This document shows positions 21,901 through 32,700 of a DNA stretch of 64,000 nucleotides, piece after piece. The notes under the pieces were generated by a model that worked only from the letters and a program-made list of their open reading frames with translations, searched no databases and was not told the DNA's origin. Both the position numbers and the translations under genes were made by a program. The DNA comes from Edaphochlamys debaryana (taxonomy: Eukaryota; Chlorophyta; Chlorophyceae; Chlamydomonadales), in contig JAEHOE010000013.1 in assembly GCA_016858145.1 (NCBI GenBank), positions 992,001 through 1,056,000 on the forward strand, read 5' to 3'. How positions within the stretch are numbered: the first letter of the stretch is position 1; the number at the start of each line of letters is the position of its first letter.

Positions 21901-24213
21901 CCCCCCCTGTCAGGTCTCTGCCCACGTGGAGCTGCTCGAGGGCGTCAAGCTGCACCTGCCCTCCTCCCCCCCTCCCCCTCACCTCCCCCCATCCCTCCCT
22001 CCCCCCCCTGTCAGGTCTCTGCCCACGTGGAGCTGCTCGAGGGTGTCAAGCTGCACCTGCCCTCCTCCCCCCTCCCCCTCACCTCCCCCCATCCCTCCCT
22101 CCCCCCCCTGTCAGGTCTCTGCCCACGTGGAGCTGCTCGAGGGTGTCAAGCTGCACCTGGACCGCCTGCTGCGGAGGGCCGCGGGCTGCACCACCGACCG
22201 ACTGGTGCTGCTGGCGGCCATGTCGGGCATGCGGCTCAAGCTGCTGGAGAACGAGGCGGAGACGTTCCGGGTGCGTCAGGAGGGGGTGGCGCATGGTTGC
22301 TTGCAGCCTTGCAGGATTGGGTTGCTACTGTGCTGCGAAGTGCGGCCGTTGAGGGTGGATTGGGTAAGGCGGAGACGTTCAGGGTGCGCCGGGGGCGTGG
22401 GTGGGCGGGTGAGGGCGCACGCGCTTGCTTGCCTGGGTGTGGGGTGTGGGGTGTGGGGTGTGGGGGGCGCTGCGAGGCTGCTGTGCTGCAAAGTGTTGGG
22501 TGTGGCGCGTGAGGAGAGCTGCTCCTGCAAGCCGAGGAAACGTACTGCAGGCGAGGCGGAAAGCACGGCGCAGGGCCCCGCATCCACGCATGAGAGCCGG
22601 GAGGTCCTGTGCTGCGTTCAGCTGGTCTGGTCGGTCGTGTGGGTTTGCACGTTGAGGGTCGTGTGTGTTTTGCCCCTCCCCCTTACCCCCACCCCAGGAG
22701 CAAATCATTGCCGTATTCCGATCGCTCGAGCGCGCTTTCACCGCCCTCGTGTCGCTACAGGTGCGCCTGGGAGGAGGGGGAAGGCGGGGGTCCGGGGAGG
22801 GAGGGCCCGGCGCGCTAGTCAAGCCGGCCGGCTGTAGTCACCGCGCCTGCGGTACGCTTCCCTCGGCTCAAGCGAGCAGCCATCCACACACCAACCACTT
22901 GTCGCTCGCCGTTGCGCTCCCGTGTTCCCACCCTCGGGTACCACCAAACACACCCCACATGCAACCGCAGGAGGCGGTGTCGACGCGGGGCTCGGCGGCC
23001 TCCGTGGGGCAGCTGGCGAATATGCTAGGTGACGTCAGCGCAGGGCTGGCGACGCTGGCGGCGCACGCCGCCGGCCGCGACCTGGCCGGCGGCGTCGTAC
23101 TCTCCCGCGGCGGCGGCGCCGCCGGAGGCGGCGGCGCAAACAGCAGCCCGCCGGGCTCCCCGGGTGTGACGTCGCTGTCATTCGGCGGCGGCGCCGCCAC
23201 CGGCGGCGGCCAGGCGGCGGGGCCGATGTCGACGGCGGCGGCGCTGGAGGAGGCGCTTCGGGGGCCGTCGCCGAACGCCGCGATGCGGCCGGGTTCGCCT
23301 CAGCGCGTGTCGGGGCCGGGCGTGAACGCGGCGGCGAACCGGCAGGCGGCGGCGGCGGCGCGGGGCGCGGGCGGGCCGCCGTCGGCGCGGGGCGGCGGCG
23401 GCGGCGGGCGGCTGGGCTCGGCGGGGGGGGCGCAGCGGGGCGCGTGGTGAGATGCGCGGTTGGGGTGTAGCATGGGGGTCTTGGGGTCGGAAGCGACAGC
23501 TTTGGCCGTTGATGTTGAAGGGCAGTCTGCGACCCCTTCGCTCCTACTCCTGGCGGACGGCGGTCCTTTTCTTGCCGCAGGTGCCCTGCCACCGAGGCTC
23601 ACAGCCCAAACCCCATGCCTCTTCCCCCGCCCCCCGCCCCTCTCCTCACTTCACCAGGGCCTCCCCCAAGAGCTCATCGATGCCGCCCTCCCCCGCCTCC
23701 TCCTCCCACCACCCGCCCCCGCCAGTCAACGGCATCCCCCCACCAGCCAAGTCCGCCGCCGCAGCCCTAGCGCTTGCGGGCCTGGCAGCCCGCGCACCGC
23801 CCCCTCCAAGCTCCCTCAACAACCCTGGGCCCGGCGGCGGCACGGGCCTCGCCCTAGATCTGGGCCCGTGGGGCCTGGAGGCGATGGGCGGCGGGGCCTG
23901 GGCTGGGCCCGGGTCGGGCCCTGGGGCTGGGCCCGGGCAGGGCGCCCCTGGGCAGGCCCAAGCGGGCCCAGGCGGTAACCGGCTGTGGTCAGCCCGGCGG
24001 CCCATGAGCGCGCTTGTGGGGGGCATGCATGTGGGTCAGGCGCCTGGTGCCGGGTCGGGGCCGGGGGCGGGGGTGGGGCCGGGGGGGATGCGGCCGCAGC
24101 TGATGGGGGGGACGGGGGCGCAGGGGACGGGGGGGCTGCCCTCCATTCCGGGATCCAGCGGGGGCTCGCTGACGGGGCCGTCGGGGGGCAAGGGGCCGGG
24201 TGCGGGCCGGTAG
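10593..24213 (+). CDS. Large coiled-coil protein of unknown family (about 1,768 aa)
   Basis: Twenty-eight exons keep phase: 10593-10655, 11180-11305, 11663-11776, 11980-12081, 12362-12474, 12949-12995, 13118-13295, 13492-13579, 13861-13983, 14348-14461, 14746-14859, 15125-15241, 15466-15528, 15967-16140, 16458-16559, 16707-16769, 16967-17401, 17851-17925, 18294-18409, 18695-19559, 19756-20029, 20338-20465, 20670-21056, 21219-21293, 22115-22270, 22698-22760, 22971-23446, 23658-24213. It starts [18 protein letters not shown]. Residues 1-570 are almost continuous heptad-like helix (many Leu/Ala/Glu/Arg, few Pro). Residues 568-712 are a Pro/Ser then acidic/Gly low-complexity insert. Short coiled segments then alternate with poly-Ala and poly-Gly runs. 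Residues 1353-1425 form a conserved-looking helical block. The last 180 residues are Pro/Gly-rich. No enzyme motif is seen. A structural, cytoskeletal or ciliary role is possible but not shown. Confidence 0.8.
12206..12408 (+). repeat. Tandem duplication spanning an intron end and an exon start
   Basis: Two units of about 100 bp (12206-12302 and 12303-12408) each carry CCCCACGCGTGCC, an ACACACACGC stretch, a C-rich tract with CAG, and the same first 47 or so bases of exon 12362-12474. Only the second unit continues into the complete exon, so the first is an acceptor plus truncated exon stranded in the intron. Confidence 0.85.
13736..13810 (+). repeat. Minisatellite, about 12-bp CCCCTTGCCCCT units
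   Basis: About six nearly perfect units lie in the intron before exon 13861-13983. Confidence 0.85.
17445..17540. repeat. GATATA hexanucleotide microsatellite
   Basis: About sixteen uninterrupted units in an intron of the coiled-coil gene, strikingly AT-rich in a GC-rich setting. It is flanked by a damaged copy of the preceding exon end (17567-17615). Confidence 0.95.
21602..22155 (+). repeat. Six tandem copies of a 3' splice site plus exon start
   Basis: Exon-like starts follow CTGTCAG at 21602, 21708, 21810, 21914, 22015 and 22115, spaced 100-106 bp. Each copy has a C-rich tract, the CAG acceptor and about 40 bases encoding [15 protein letters not shown]. Only the last (22115) continues into the full 156-base exon. 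Units differ by small indels in the C-rich part and GGC/GGT in the exon part. Confidence 0.92.
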
Positions 24214-25166
24214 GGAGGGGTCGACGTGGGGTTATGGGGGAAACGACGATGGCTTGGTGGAGAATTGCTGGGCCTTGGCATGCTGTGTCGACGGAAGATG
24301 GAGGGCGGAGGACTGCGGGGTCTGCAATGCTGCGTGGGAGGACTGCGGCAAGAGATGATGCTAAAGAGCGAGGGAATGCAGATAATGCGGGTGCGAGCGT
24401 GGCAGCCTAGGTAGAGGCGGGGACCATCCGGCTCGCTGCATTTCGAGCAGCATAATGAACACAAGGCCGATGGAGCCTTGGGCAATTTATAGCTTTGCAC
24501 AAGCTTGAAAATTCTTGCTGACACGCCTATTGCCTCCCGGGGCACGTCCCACGACAGCTCTAACAAGTGCACGCCCACCACCAGCAGTCCCGCAACCAGC
24601 AGTGTCCGTCACCCTCGCGTCCGCAGGACCGCAACGCACCGCTTACCCGAGCACACCCGCTTACGAGCACACGGGGTGCATGCAGGGAAGATTGGCAACG
24701 GGAATACCCCATAAGAAGGCCCCAAAGCGCTTGCCAGTTTCATAAATGCGGCCCCGCCGCCACCACATTATGCCCACCCGCGCCCGGTTCGGACCGGCCA
24801 CAGCGCCCGCACCTGCCCCCACGTGCGCCAGCGCCCCTCGCGCAACGCACCCGAGACCCGGCATCATCCATAAGCCTATCATTCATACGCCCTTCACCCA
24901 ACCTTCACCAAGCGCATCCGCCACATCCCATCCCCATGCCTCTCAGCCCGCTCCATCCGCCCCTGCCCCTCGGCCCCCTGGCTGCCTTCAGCAGCAGCAG
25001 TCCCCAGAGCCGAAGATCAAAACCCTTTCACCTCGTGCCTCAATCAATAGGAACCCCAGCCACCGTGCCCACCCCCCCCTCAGAAGCATCCGCCTCCGCC
25101 CCCGTGACTGCTGTCAGCAGCACCCGCCAGCCTACGCCCTCCCCAAGCGGCACCGCCCCCATCACA
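24214..25166. other. Convergent intergenic region between the coiled-coil gene and the protease gene
   Basis: Contains the 3' ends of two genes that point at each other. No TGTAA is visible in either useful orientation. Two CAGCAGCAGCAG-containing stretches about 210 bp apart (near 24990 and 25205) are similar. No coding exon is recognised. Confidence 0.5.
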
Positions 25167-26636
25167 TCATCGAGCCGCAGTGCTCGCTCCCGTGAATGCG
25201 GTCAGCAGCAGCAGCCCCAGAGCCGCTGCATTGTAGGCCGCATGCGCAGTGATGCTCACAGCCAGGTTGCGGCCCCCCAGCACCCACCCCCCGCCAAGGA
25301 CCAGGCCCAGAGCCAGTTGGGCGGGGAGCTCCGCTGCGCTCAGGTGGTAGGCAGCAAAGGCGCCCGCCTGCACCGCCACCGGGCCCAGCCCGGCCCGGGC
25401 CTGGGGCCCTGCGGTTGGGCCCATGCTGGGCCCGGCCGGGCCCAAGCTTGAGTCCGTGTTTGGGCCTTGCGGGCCCGGCGAGGCCGAGGCCGTGGCGGGC
25501 TCTGCTGCGTGGCCCTGAAAGCCAGGGTCGGGCCTGGATGCGAGTCCCGTGGGCTCCCTGGATCCGAAATCTTGTGGGTGTGGGGATCCTGCCACCTCCG
25601 CTGGAGCCTCCGCCCCCACCGCCGTTGCCGCCTCGCCCTGTGATAGCATCCGAGGCGGGGCCGCGGCGAGGTCTGCCGCGGGGGAATCTAGGTGCAGCGA
25701 ATGGGCCGGCGGCGGCGGCGGCGGTGGCGGCAGCAGTGCCGGCAGCAGCACGCCCCTGAACACCAGCTCTTCCGCCAGCGGTGCCAGGAGGCACTCGGAT
25801 AGGACCAGGGAAGCCACAAGCGCCAGAAACTGAGGCGCTGCTGCCGTCGCTCCGCCGCCGCCGGCCCCCTCCGCCGCCCCCGGGCTGCCGCCAGGGCCGC
25901 CACCGCTCAGACCCGCCAGCGCGGTCCGCAGCGCCTCGGTCACGCCGCCTCCACCGCCGCCGCTGCTGACGTCAGCAGCGGCAGCGCCGGCTGCAGGGTC
26001 GGCCCCGGCCGAGAGAGCCGCTTGGGCAAGGCTCACGGCGGCGACTGCGGCGGCGGCAACGGCGCCGGTGGCAAGGCCGGCCTTCACCGCACTGGGTGTG
26101 AAGCGGCAGCCCAGGGCGTCGAGCAGGCTGGCCGCAGAAGGTTGGTTTGCATTCTTAGAATTATAGCCGTGGGTTGATTTGTCCGATAGCTCCGAGGCAA
26201 GGAGCCACCACGTGCCGCCGGCCTGCCCCGCTGACCCCAGCAAGAGCACCGCTGCGAGGGTGCCTGGCTGTAGCCCTGCGCTGGAACAGGCTCCGTCGGC
26301 AGCAGCACTGCAGACGAGCGGGGCTGCCGACAGGCCCGCGACTGTGCTGATGCAGGCCGCCTGAAAGGCGAGGATGGAGGCCGCAGCGGGCGATAGGGGT
26401 GGCCGGGCTGCGGGAGCGCATGGCTGGGATGGCGCGGTCGGGCCTACACGGTCCCCGGCCGGCACTCGCAGCGAGTCACCATAATGGCCACCGCTTGCTC
26501 GAGAGACGTGTTGAGTTCCACTGAATGCTGCCCGCTGTCGCGCTTTGGGCGCTGGAGACGCAGCAATTGCTGCGCTGGCCGAACTTTTGTAGTCGAACTG
26601 GACTGCATCTGGTCGCTGAAGCTTCATGTCATACAT
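25167..26636 (-). CDS. CPBP (CAAX protease/Abi-type) intramembrane metalloprotease, intronless
   Basis: A single 489-codon frame from ATG at 26634-26636. The CPBP glutamate-protease motifs are all present: EELVFR (E289, E290, R294), FAAYH (F427, H431) and HAAYN (H465, N469), each in or next to a hydrophobic helix. Other hydrophobic segments lie at about 88-148, 183-208 and 436-480, so it is a polytopic membrane protein. The N-terminus is Ser/Ala/Arg-rich with few acids, compatible with a chloroplast or mitochondrial transit peptide. About 125 low-complexity residues (poly-Pro, Ala, Gly) are inserted between motifs 1 and 2, which are usually closer. Related plant proteins include the SCO4/BCM-type plastid proteins, but the exact relative cannot be fixed here. 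It is the only intronless gene in the window. Confidence 0.82.
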   Translation of the reverse strand: MYDMKLQRPDAVQFDYKSSASAAIAASPAPKARQRAAFSGTQHVSRASGGHYGDSLRVPAGDRVGPTAPSQPCAPAARPPLSPAAASILAFQAACISTVAGLSAAPLVCSAAADGACSSAGLQPGTLAAVLLLGSAGQAGGTWWLLASELSDKSTHGYNSKNANQPSAASLLDALGCRFTPSAVKAGLATGAVAAAAVAAVSLAQAALSAGADPAAGAAAADVSSGGGGGGVTEALRTALAGLSGGGPGGSPGAAEGAGGGGATAAAPQFLALVASLVLSECLLAPLAEELVFRGVLLPALLPPPPPPPPAHSLHLDSPAADLAAAPPRMLSQGEAATAVGAEAPAEVAGSPHPQDFGSREPTGLASRPDPGFQGHAAEPATASASPGPQGPNTDSSLGPAGPSMGPTAGPQARAGLGPVAVQAGAFAAYHLSAAELPAQLALGLVLGGGWVLGGRNLAVSITAHAAYNAAALGLLLLTAFTGASTAAR

Positions 26637-29600
26637 TTGCTCGCTTTTAAGCAGTCAGGCGTAGTTGGTGTGCGCTGTTCTGCGGCATGGCAGACATGTC
26701 TGCACGTCAGCTTAATCTAGCAGCGAGTCGCTACATGAGGTGAAGGGCAAGAAAGCTCTGGCACTTTATAAATGTCATACGACTTGTGAGGCCATGGCTT
26801 GCGACCGCCATGCCGCATGCTGCGGACGCATGGGGGGGGAAGGGGAACTGGCAGACGCGAAAAGCAGGCCAGCAAAGTGCAGACCCAGGTTCCTTTCCGA
26901 ACAATCGGGGACTGGTAGGTGCAACCCGCAGTGACGCGGTGACCATGCAACCAGGGCTTTCGCCAGAGCACTGCAAAGTACGCATGGGGGGGGGGCACGG
27001 CCGCACGGGCGTGGGCTAGACCGGCCCCCCGCCCTCTAAATCTTGGTCTGCGAGCACTGGGTTGCCCCTGGCCTCCCATGTGTACAGCCACGCGCCCACT
27101 CTGTACTACGTGTGGCCCAATCTGTCGCTGCTGGCCCGCCACCGGCGGAACGTACCAAAGGGCAACCCAAGAACGGCACCCTCGAGCTTGAAAGCCCAGC
27201 AGACGGGTGTCGTACATCGCCAGGCTGGGCTTGGTGGCTGTTTGGTGGTCCGCCCCTCAGCAGTTTCGGGGGCCGCTTGGTGCTTGCGGGCTTGCTCTGC
27301 CACCCATGGCCATAACTCCCAGTAATGGCCAAGGACCACACTGCTTGACTGCGGGACACGGTTTGCTGCACGTTGCATGTACCCCTCCGGGAGACCCCGG
27401 CTGGCGGCGGCGAGGTGGAAGTTGTAGGAGGGTAATAAGTAAGCGCGCATTCAGCGCCTAGCCACTCCCCCTAACAGGCCAGTGGCCCGACATACGTCGA
27501 AGGAGCGACGCGCTCGATTTCTGCCAGAATAAGCCTTGGCCGTCAAGGCCTTCAACATTTCTAGCAGCACAGAACTCATGCGTCAATGCCAAGGTTCAAG
27601 CAAACCCTGGCATGGGTACATTCGTATAGCTGCCCAAGCGCCGAGCGCGCTTGCTCCCTCAGATCTCTCATCATGGATCACACACGATCACACTCCTAAT
27701 GCCAGCTCGGGCCTGGGCGTAAGATTCCTTATGCCTGCACCCATCGGCCCAACGCAAACAACTACCACGCGGATCGCCAAGTGCAGGTACGGCAAGGTAC
27801 GGCATTCCGTACACTGCACTGTCGCCACAAACCTGACTAACATTGCCGCTGGCCAGGTTGCCAAACGATAGGCGCCTAGCAGGCAGACACAAGCCGTTTG
27901 GTGCTGCTTGTGCCAAGAGAGGAGAGGAGAGGAGGAGGCTTCATTGAAACCCCCTCTGGCGCACCTCACTGGCTCCAGCCACCGATGGGCAGTGTTAAGC
28001 CGCGCGAATGTGCGCAATGTCTTGGTTGAAACCCTTTGTGGGTCCAAACGCATTATCAAACCCAACCGCCAGAAGCTATATAATGGGGCGGTCAAACGAA
28101 AGCATGTGTGGGCAAGGAAGCCCAGCCACCCGGCAAGCGATGGCATGTAGTGTAGGATCATGGCTTACGGCCAAACAGCACGCACCCCTGACACAGCAGG
28201 GGGCAGGACATCTTGTTGGAGGACTCGGAAAGATTAGCTGCGCCTCAGGGGGAAGCAAGGAAGGACGAAAGCAAAGTGTTTTGTAAGATCCCACATCAAA
28301 CACGTCCATTCGTTGTAACCCACCGACCACGCCGCCCGAACCCATATGGAAGCCCAGCCCAGCCTGCCTCGCTCGGTGAACCCCTCAACATGCCGGGCCC
28401 AGAGTGATAATCATGATCCCAAATGCCCATCCCAGCCCCAACCAAATAGCCCATGATATAAAAGAGGCTTCTGTGCTTGTTGCTCTTTGAGGCACAACCC
28501 CTTCATACTGATCCCCGCACGTGCACACGAATGGCGGCCGCGCGTTGAGTGCTCGTGCCGTCACGGCGGCCCTCCAATACAAGGGTACTACGAGAACGCT
28601 CCAAAGCAACGGGCATTAAACTACCAGCTGAGCCAACACCGGAGGGCTGCACGCGCATTGACGTCGGCCAAAAGATGATGGGCGCAAAAGTGCGAGATAC
28701 CGAAGGCGCCAAGGTGGCGGGAACCTTAAACCGACCCCGCCCATATCTACCAGCGCATTCAGCACTTTGCGTTCCAGCAACAAAGGCCAGCCACTCGACC
28801 ACTTGCAATACAGATAACCGTAAGCTAATTGTTATAAAATGGATGCAGGGCTCGCATGGCCGGATAGCGGGGCGAAGTGCCAGAGTCTGTCGCGTGCTCA
28901 AGCAACTTCCACGACCCGGCCGGGTGTACGGCCATCACTTGTTCACAGGCCCCCACTGGGCCGCACTTCGGGAAAGGGTTAAGTGATAAGCAATGCATAC
29001 ACCTCGACTCCAATCGTGCACAAGCAAGCGCCGATGACAGACTTGCCATGGTGTATTAGTAGGGGGCACACGCGCCGAAAAACGCCCTGTCTCAACTGAC
29101 GAAAGCCGCTCTTAGGTGGTTTGATGCGGCAGCGGAACTGTACCGATGGTGCAAGGGGAGGGGGGGAAGCCGCGGTGAAAGGCCCCGAGCCGTGCGCACA
29201 ACAGGCACTTGGCCTTCTGCCCTGACTTGCGTCCCGCTTGCAACGCCATAGTAGTGCTAGCTCAACAGACTGAACTGCGTGCGATCCGCCGGAAACACCC
29301 AACACACCCACACCCACACAACGAGACACAGACTCAGACACCCCATGGTAACTAACGAAATATAACGAGTAGGGCGGCGGCGATATCGGCGGCCAATCAA
29401 TTATACTTTGACCGCCATTTGACTCTCTCTCCCTCCGGTTTCTGGTATATTCCTCGCCTTGCCTTGCCGTAATAGAGTTTTCTTGTAAAGCAGCCGCGGC
29501 TTGCAGTACGTAATGCGCCCAGCAGCAGACGGCCCGCTTCACAGCTGAGCGTGATCCCGGCGACCGCTTTTGCTCTCCTTTCTCAATTATGAAGACGGGT

Positions 29601-29797
29601 TTGCATGCCTGAGTCCGGCGGCTAGCCAGGATGCAAACCGGTTTCTTCTTCGTGTGCGGTGTTTCGCGTAGTCGTACGTTGCCCGTCATGCAGGGTTCAC
29701 AAGCTCTACCCCTCCGGGAAATAGAACAGGCCAACTAATAGCCGCATGATCTCTTCACAGCGGCCGAGAAGCCTCAGGAGCCAGCATCGTACGTTGG
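26637..29797. other. Long intergenic region with lower GC
   Basis: About 3.2 kb between the kinase stop codon and the protease start. GC is clearly lower than in the genes and no splice-consistent coding model was found on either strand. The longest minus-strand frames (28979-29734 and 27688-28161) have no recognisable domains. The right side is probably the kinase 3' UTR; no TTACA (TGTAA on the minus strand) was found close to its stop. Confidence 0.5.
26765..26772 (-). promoter_or_regulatory. TATA-like element (TTTATAAA) upstream of the CPBP protease gene
   Basis: Lies 128 bases upstream of the proposed ATG on the minus strand. The motif is palindromic, so orientation is assigned only from the neighbouring gene. 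Confidence 0.35.
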
Positions 29798-32700
29798 CTA
29801 TTGTGCGGCGTTGGCGGCGGCCGAGGCGGCGGCATGGGCGGCCGCGCGGCACGCGTGCTGCGCCCCCGCGCACGCCCCGTCCAGCGCAGCACGCAGCATG
29901 CGCTGCAGGGCCTGCACGAGGGTCGCCGCGCTGGGGCGGCGCTGGGGGTTCTGGACCCAGCACTGCGGGGAGGACAAAGGATGGAGGAGGGGCGGATGCC
30001 AGTGAGATTCAGGCTTGGGGTCCGGGCGCTGAGGAGCGTCTGAGCGCATTGCCTGAGGGACGTCGCCACACGTTGCCATCACATACATCGTTGTCCCTAG
30101 GGCTTGACTCACGCAACGCTGCAGCGTGCGTGTCAAGCACCTGCTCCCCTCCCCTAGATGTGCACGCATACGGTACCACTTGCCTGGGCGGTCAGGTTCC
30201 TGCAGATCAAGGTAGGATTGCCGTACACGGTGGTGCCGTACATGGTGCCAGAGCCATGCAAAGGGAGGGGAAGGGAAGGGGGCAAGGCGGACTGTCAGGT
30301 GCCGTACTCATGGACGAGCCGCTTTCGGGCCCGCGACGCCCACAGCAGGACAGATGGCGGTACTGCTCGTGCGAGTGCAAGGGCGACGAGCGCACTCGCT
30401 GGATCTAGATCTGGATCTGGATCTCTCTGCCGTACGGTACGACCGGGCCACCCACCTGTACTCCTGCGGGACGCTGGGGTGGAAGGAGGGCCGCATGCCC
30501 CGCCGCACCAGCCCCGGCATCTGCGAACATGACACGTGCGCGTACGGCAGTTGGCCCATGGCGCACTCCCACATCATGATCTGCGGGGGAGGACGTACGG
30601 TGGCGGCGGGGTCAAGATAGAGACTTTAATTCTGAGGGCTGCGGCTGATTAGCCGAAAGGAGGTCTGCCTTCGCCGCTGTCTACCTTGACTGCCCGGTTA
30701 GAGCCCGGCCCGAGCTCCGCGAGCCCGCCCAGCCTGCCGCATTGCCTCGCCCGTAACTCACCCCGAAGCTGTAGACGTCAATACTTGCGTCCAGAGTCGC
30801 GTCTGCAAAGGTTGCAGAAACCGGGGTTCAGGTTCGGGCTTCGGTTCTGTTTTAAAATAACGCGTATGCAATCATGTTCCTGAAGTCCCAAGCCCAACGG
30901 TGTTCCAGTCCCGCGCTCACCCCGTGACATGGCCTCCGGTGCCAGGTAGGCCAGGGATCCCACGGGCTGGATCGAGTGGAACACGGGGCGCCCAGATCCA
31001 GGATCCACGTCGCTCAGCAGCCGGGCGCAGCCGAAATCTGAAACCATATTCAGGGAGGCAGAGGCGGGTTTCGAGCACGGACAACCGGAGTGCGCCGGTG
31101 CGAGTGACGACCACCAGGCCTCGGTGCCCATCCCTAGCTCCATCTATCCATCCATCCGCCCATCCCTCTCCTCGACCACTTGCGCAAACCCTAAACCCTA
31201 AGCCCCAAAACCGCTCACCGCTCAGGCGGCAGGTCCAGCCGCGCGCGTCCGTGGCGCAGGAGCGCAGCAGCACGTTGGCGGGCTTGAGGTCGCAGTGCGC
31301 GATGCCGCAGTCGTGCAGGTGCCGCAGCCCCGAGGCCACCTCCAGCAGCGAGGTCAGCAGGCAGACCAGGGGCAGTCGGGCGTAGGGGTGCGAGGGCGGC
31401 GGGGCGCCTGCGTGGAGGGGCCGGGAAAGGGCGGGGCAGGGCGCGTCAATGCAAGCCCGGTGTCCAGGATATGAGGCCAAGGCCATAGACCTTAATGAGG
31501 TCGATGTGGAGCAAGCCAGCCATTGAGCGTAGAGACGCCTTCGCCCGCGGCCTGCCACCACACCATCACCCCGCAGCTCTCAGGGGTAGGTCCCCCACCA
31601 GAGGAAACCGTGGCTCACCGCCGACGCTCGCTGAAGGCTCCTGCGATGGCGCCCCCAGCAGGCTGAAGCGACCCGAGTCGATGGCGTGCTTGAGCGTACC
31701 GCCGTCGCAGTACTCTGGGGTGGGGGGGGGGGTGGAGATGAGTGGGAGCGTGAGTGTCATTGTGGCGACGGCCGTCGCCTTATTCTTGGGGGCGGAGAGG
31801 GAATGGCACCCGAGGGTACCCGTGGATGCAATGCAGGACTAGTAAGGACTTGTAAGGACTAGTAAGCACTAGTAAGGACTAGTAAGGACGACTGAAAGGA
31901 TGATTAAGGATCACTGAAACGGCACTCGGAATCGCCCAGCCGGTGGCTCACCCATGAGAATGGCCGTGTTGCTCAGGCCTGTGGGTTTGCACCGGGTGGG
32001 GAGTGGGCGCGAGGTGAGAGTCCTGTCTAGCAACCGATGCTGTTAGGGAGTGATGCAGACAATCCCCCCCCCCCGCCCGTCCAGCCAGCTCCGCCAGCCA
32101 ACGTCACCTCGTGCACAGCGTCCTGCCCTCTATGCCGCGTCACCCCTCTAACCCTCAACCAGCAACCAACTTCTCCTTTGTACTCCGCCTCAATCTCACA
32201 ACATAGCTGTAGGTCTCACAACACAGCCCCACTGACCTTTCGAGTCCGGGCAGATCATGCCCCGGGGAACCAACCGCAGGCGGCCCCGCTCGCCCTTGTG
32301 CTCGGCCACCATGACGTCGGTGTAGAAGCTGAGCACCTGCGGTTGGCGGTTGGCGGTTGGGTTCTGAGAGTCACATCGTTGTCATATTGTTGGCAGCGCA
32401 CGGAAGTGACAGGTGCGAGATCTCCCGGGTCGCAGCAGCTGCCGTGCCGTGCCGTCCCGTACAACACGCGCACCTGTACGACATTGGGATGACTGATGGA
32501 ACTCGTGACCGCCACCTCCAGCGCGTCACGTGCCAGCCAACGCTTGTGGCAGCGCTGCTGGTCCCTCAGCAGGAGCTGAGCGGCCGTGAGGGGGGGCCCG
32601 GGCGGGCCCCGAGCGGGCCCGGGCCCGTGGGGGTCCCGCACGTGGGTGGCCGGGGGGTTGGCCGGGCCCTCGCCGCTGCCCGCCACCGGGAAAGCGCCGC

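Noticed and set aside
21314..22837. 507-codon open frame across the acceptor array
   Set aside because: The repeated segment is not a multiple of three between units, so the protein repeat changes frame. Only the splice-site interpretation gives one consistent exon.
28979..29734. 251-codon minus-strand frame downstream of the kinase
   Set aside because: No domain, low GC unlike coding exons here, and no splice link to a gene; more likely 3' UTR and intergenic DNA.
31185..31205. Telomere-like AAACCCTAAACCCTAA
   Set aside because: Only about two units inside a kinase-gene intron; too short to claim an interstitial telomere.
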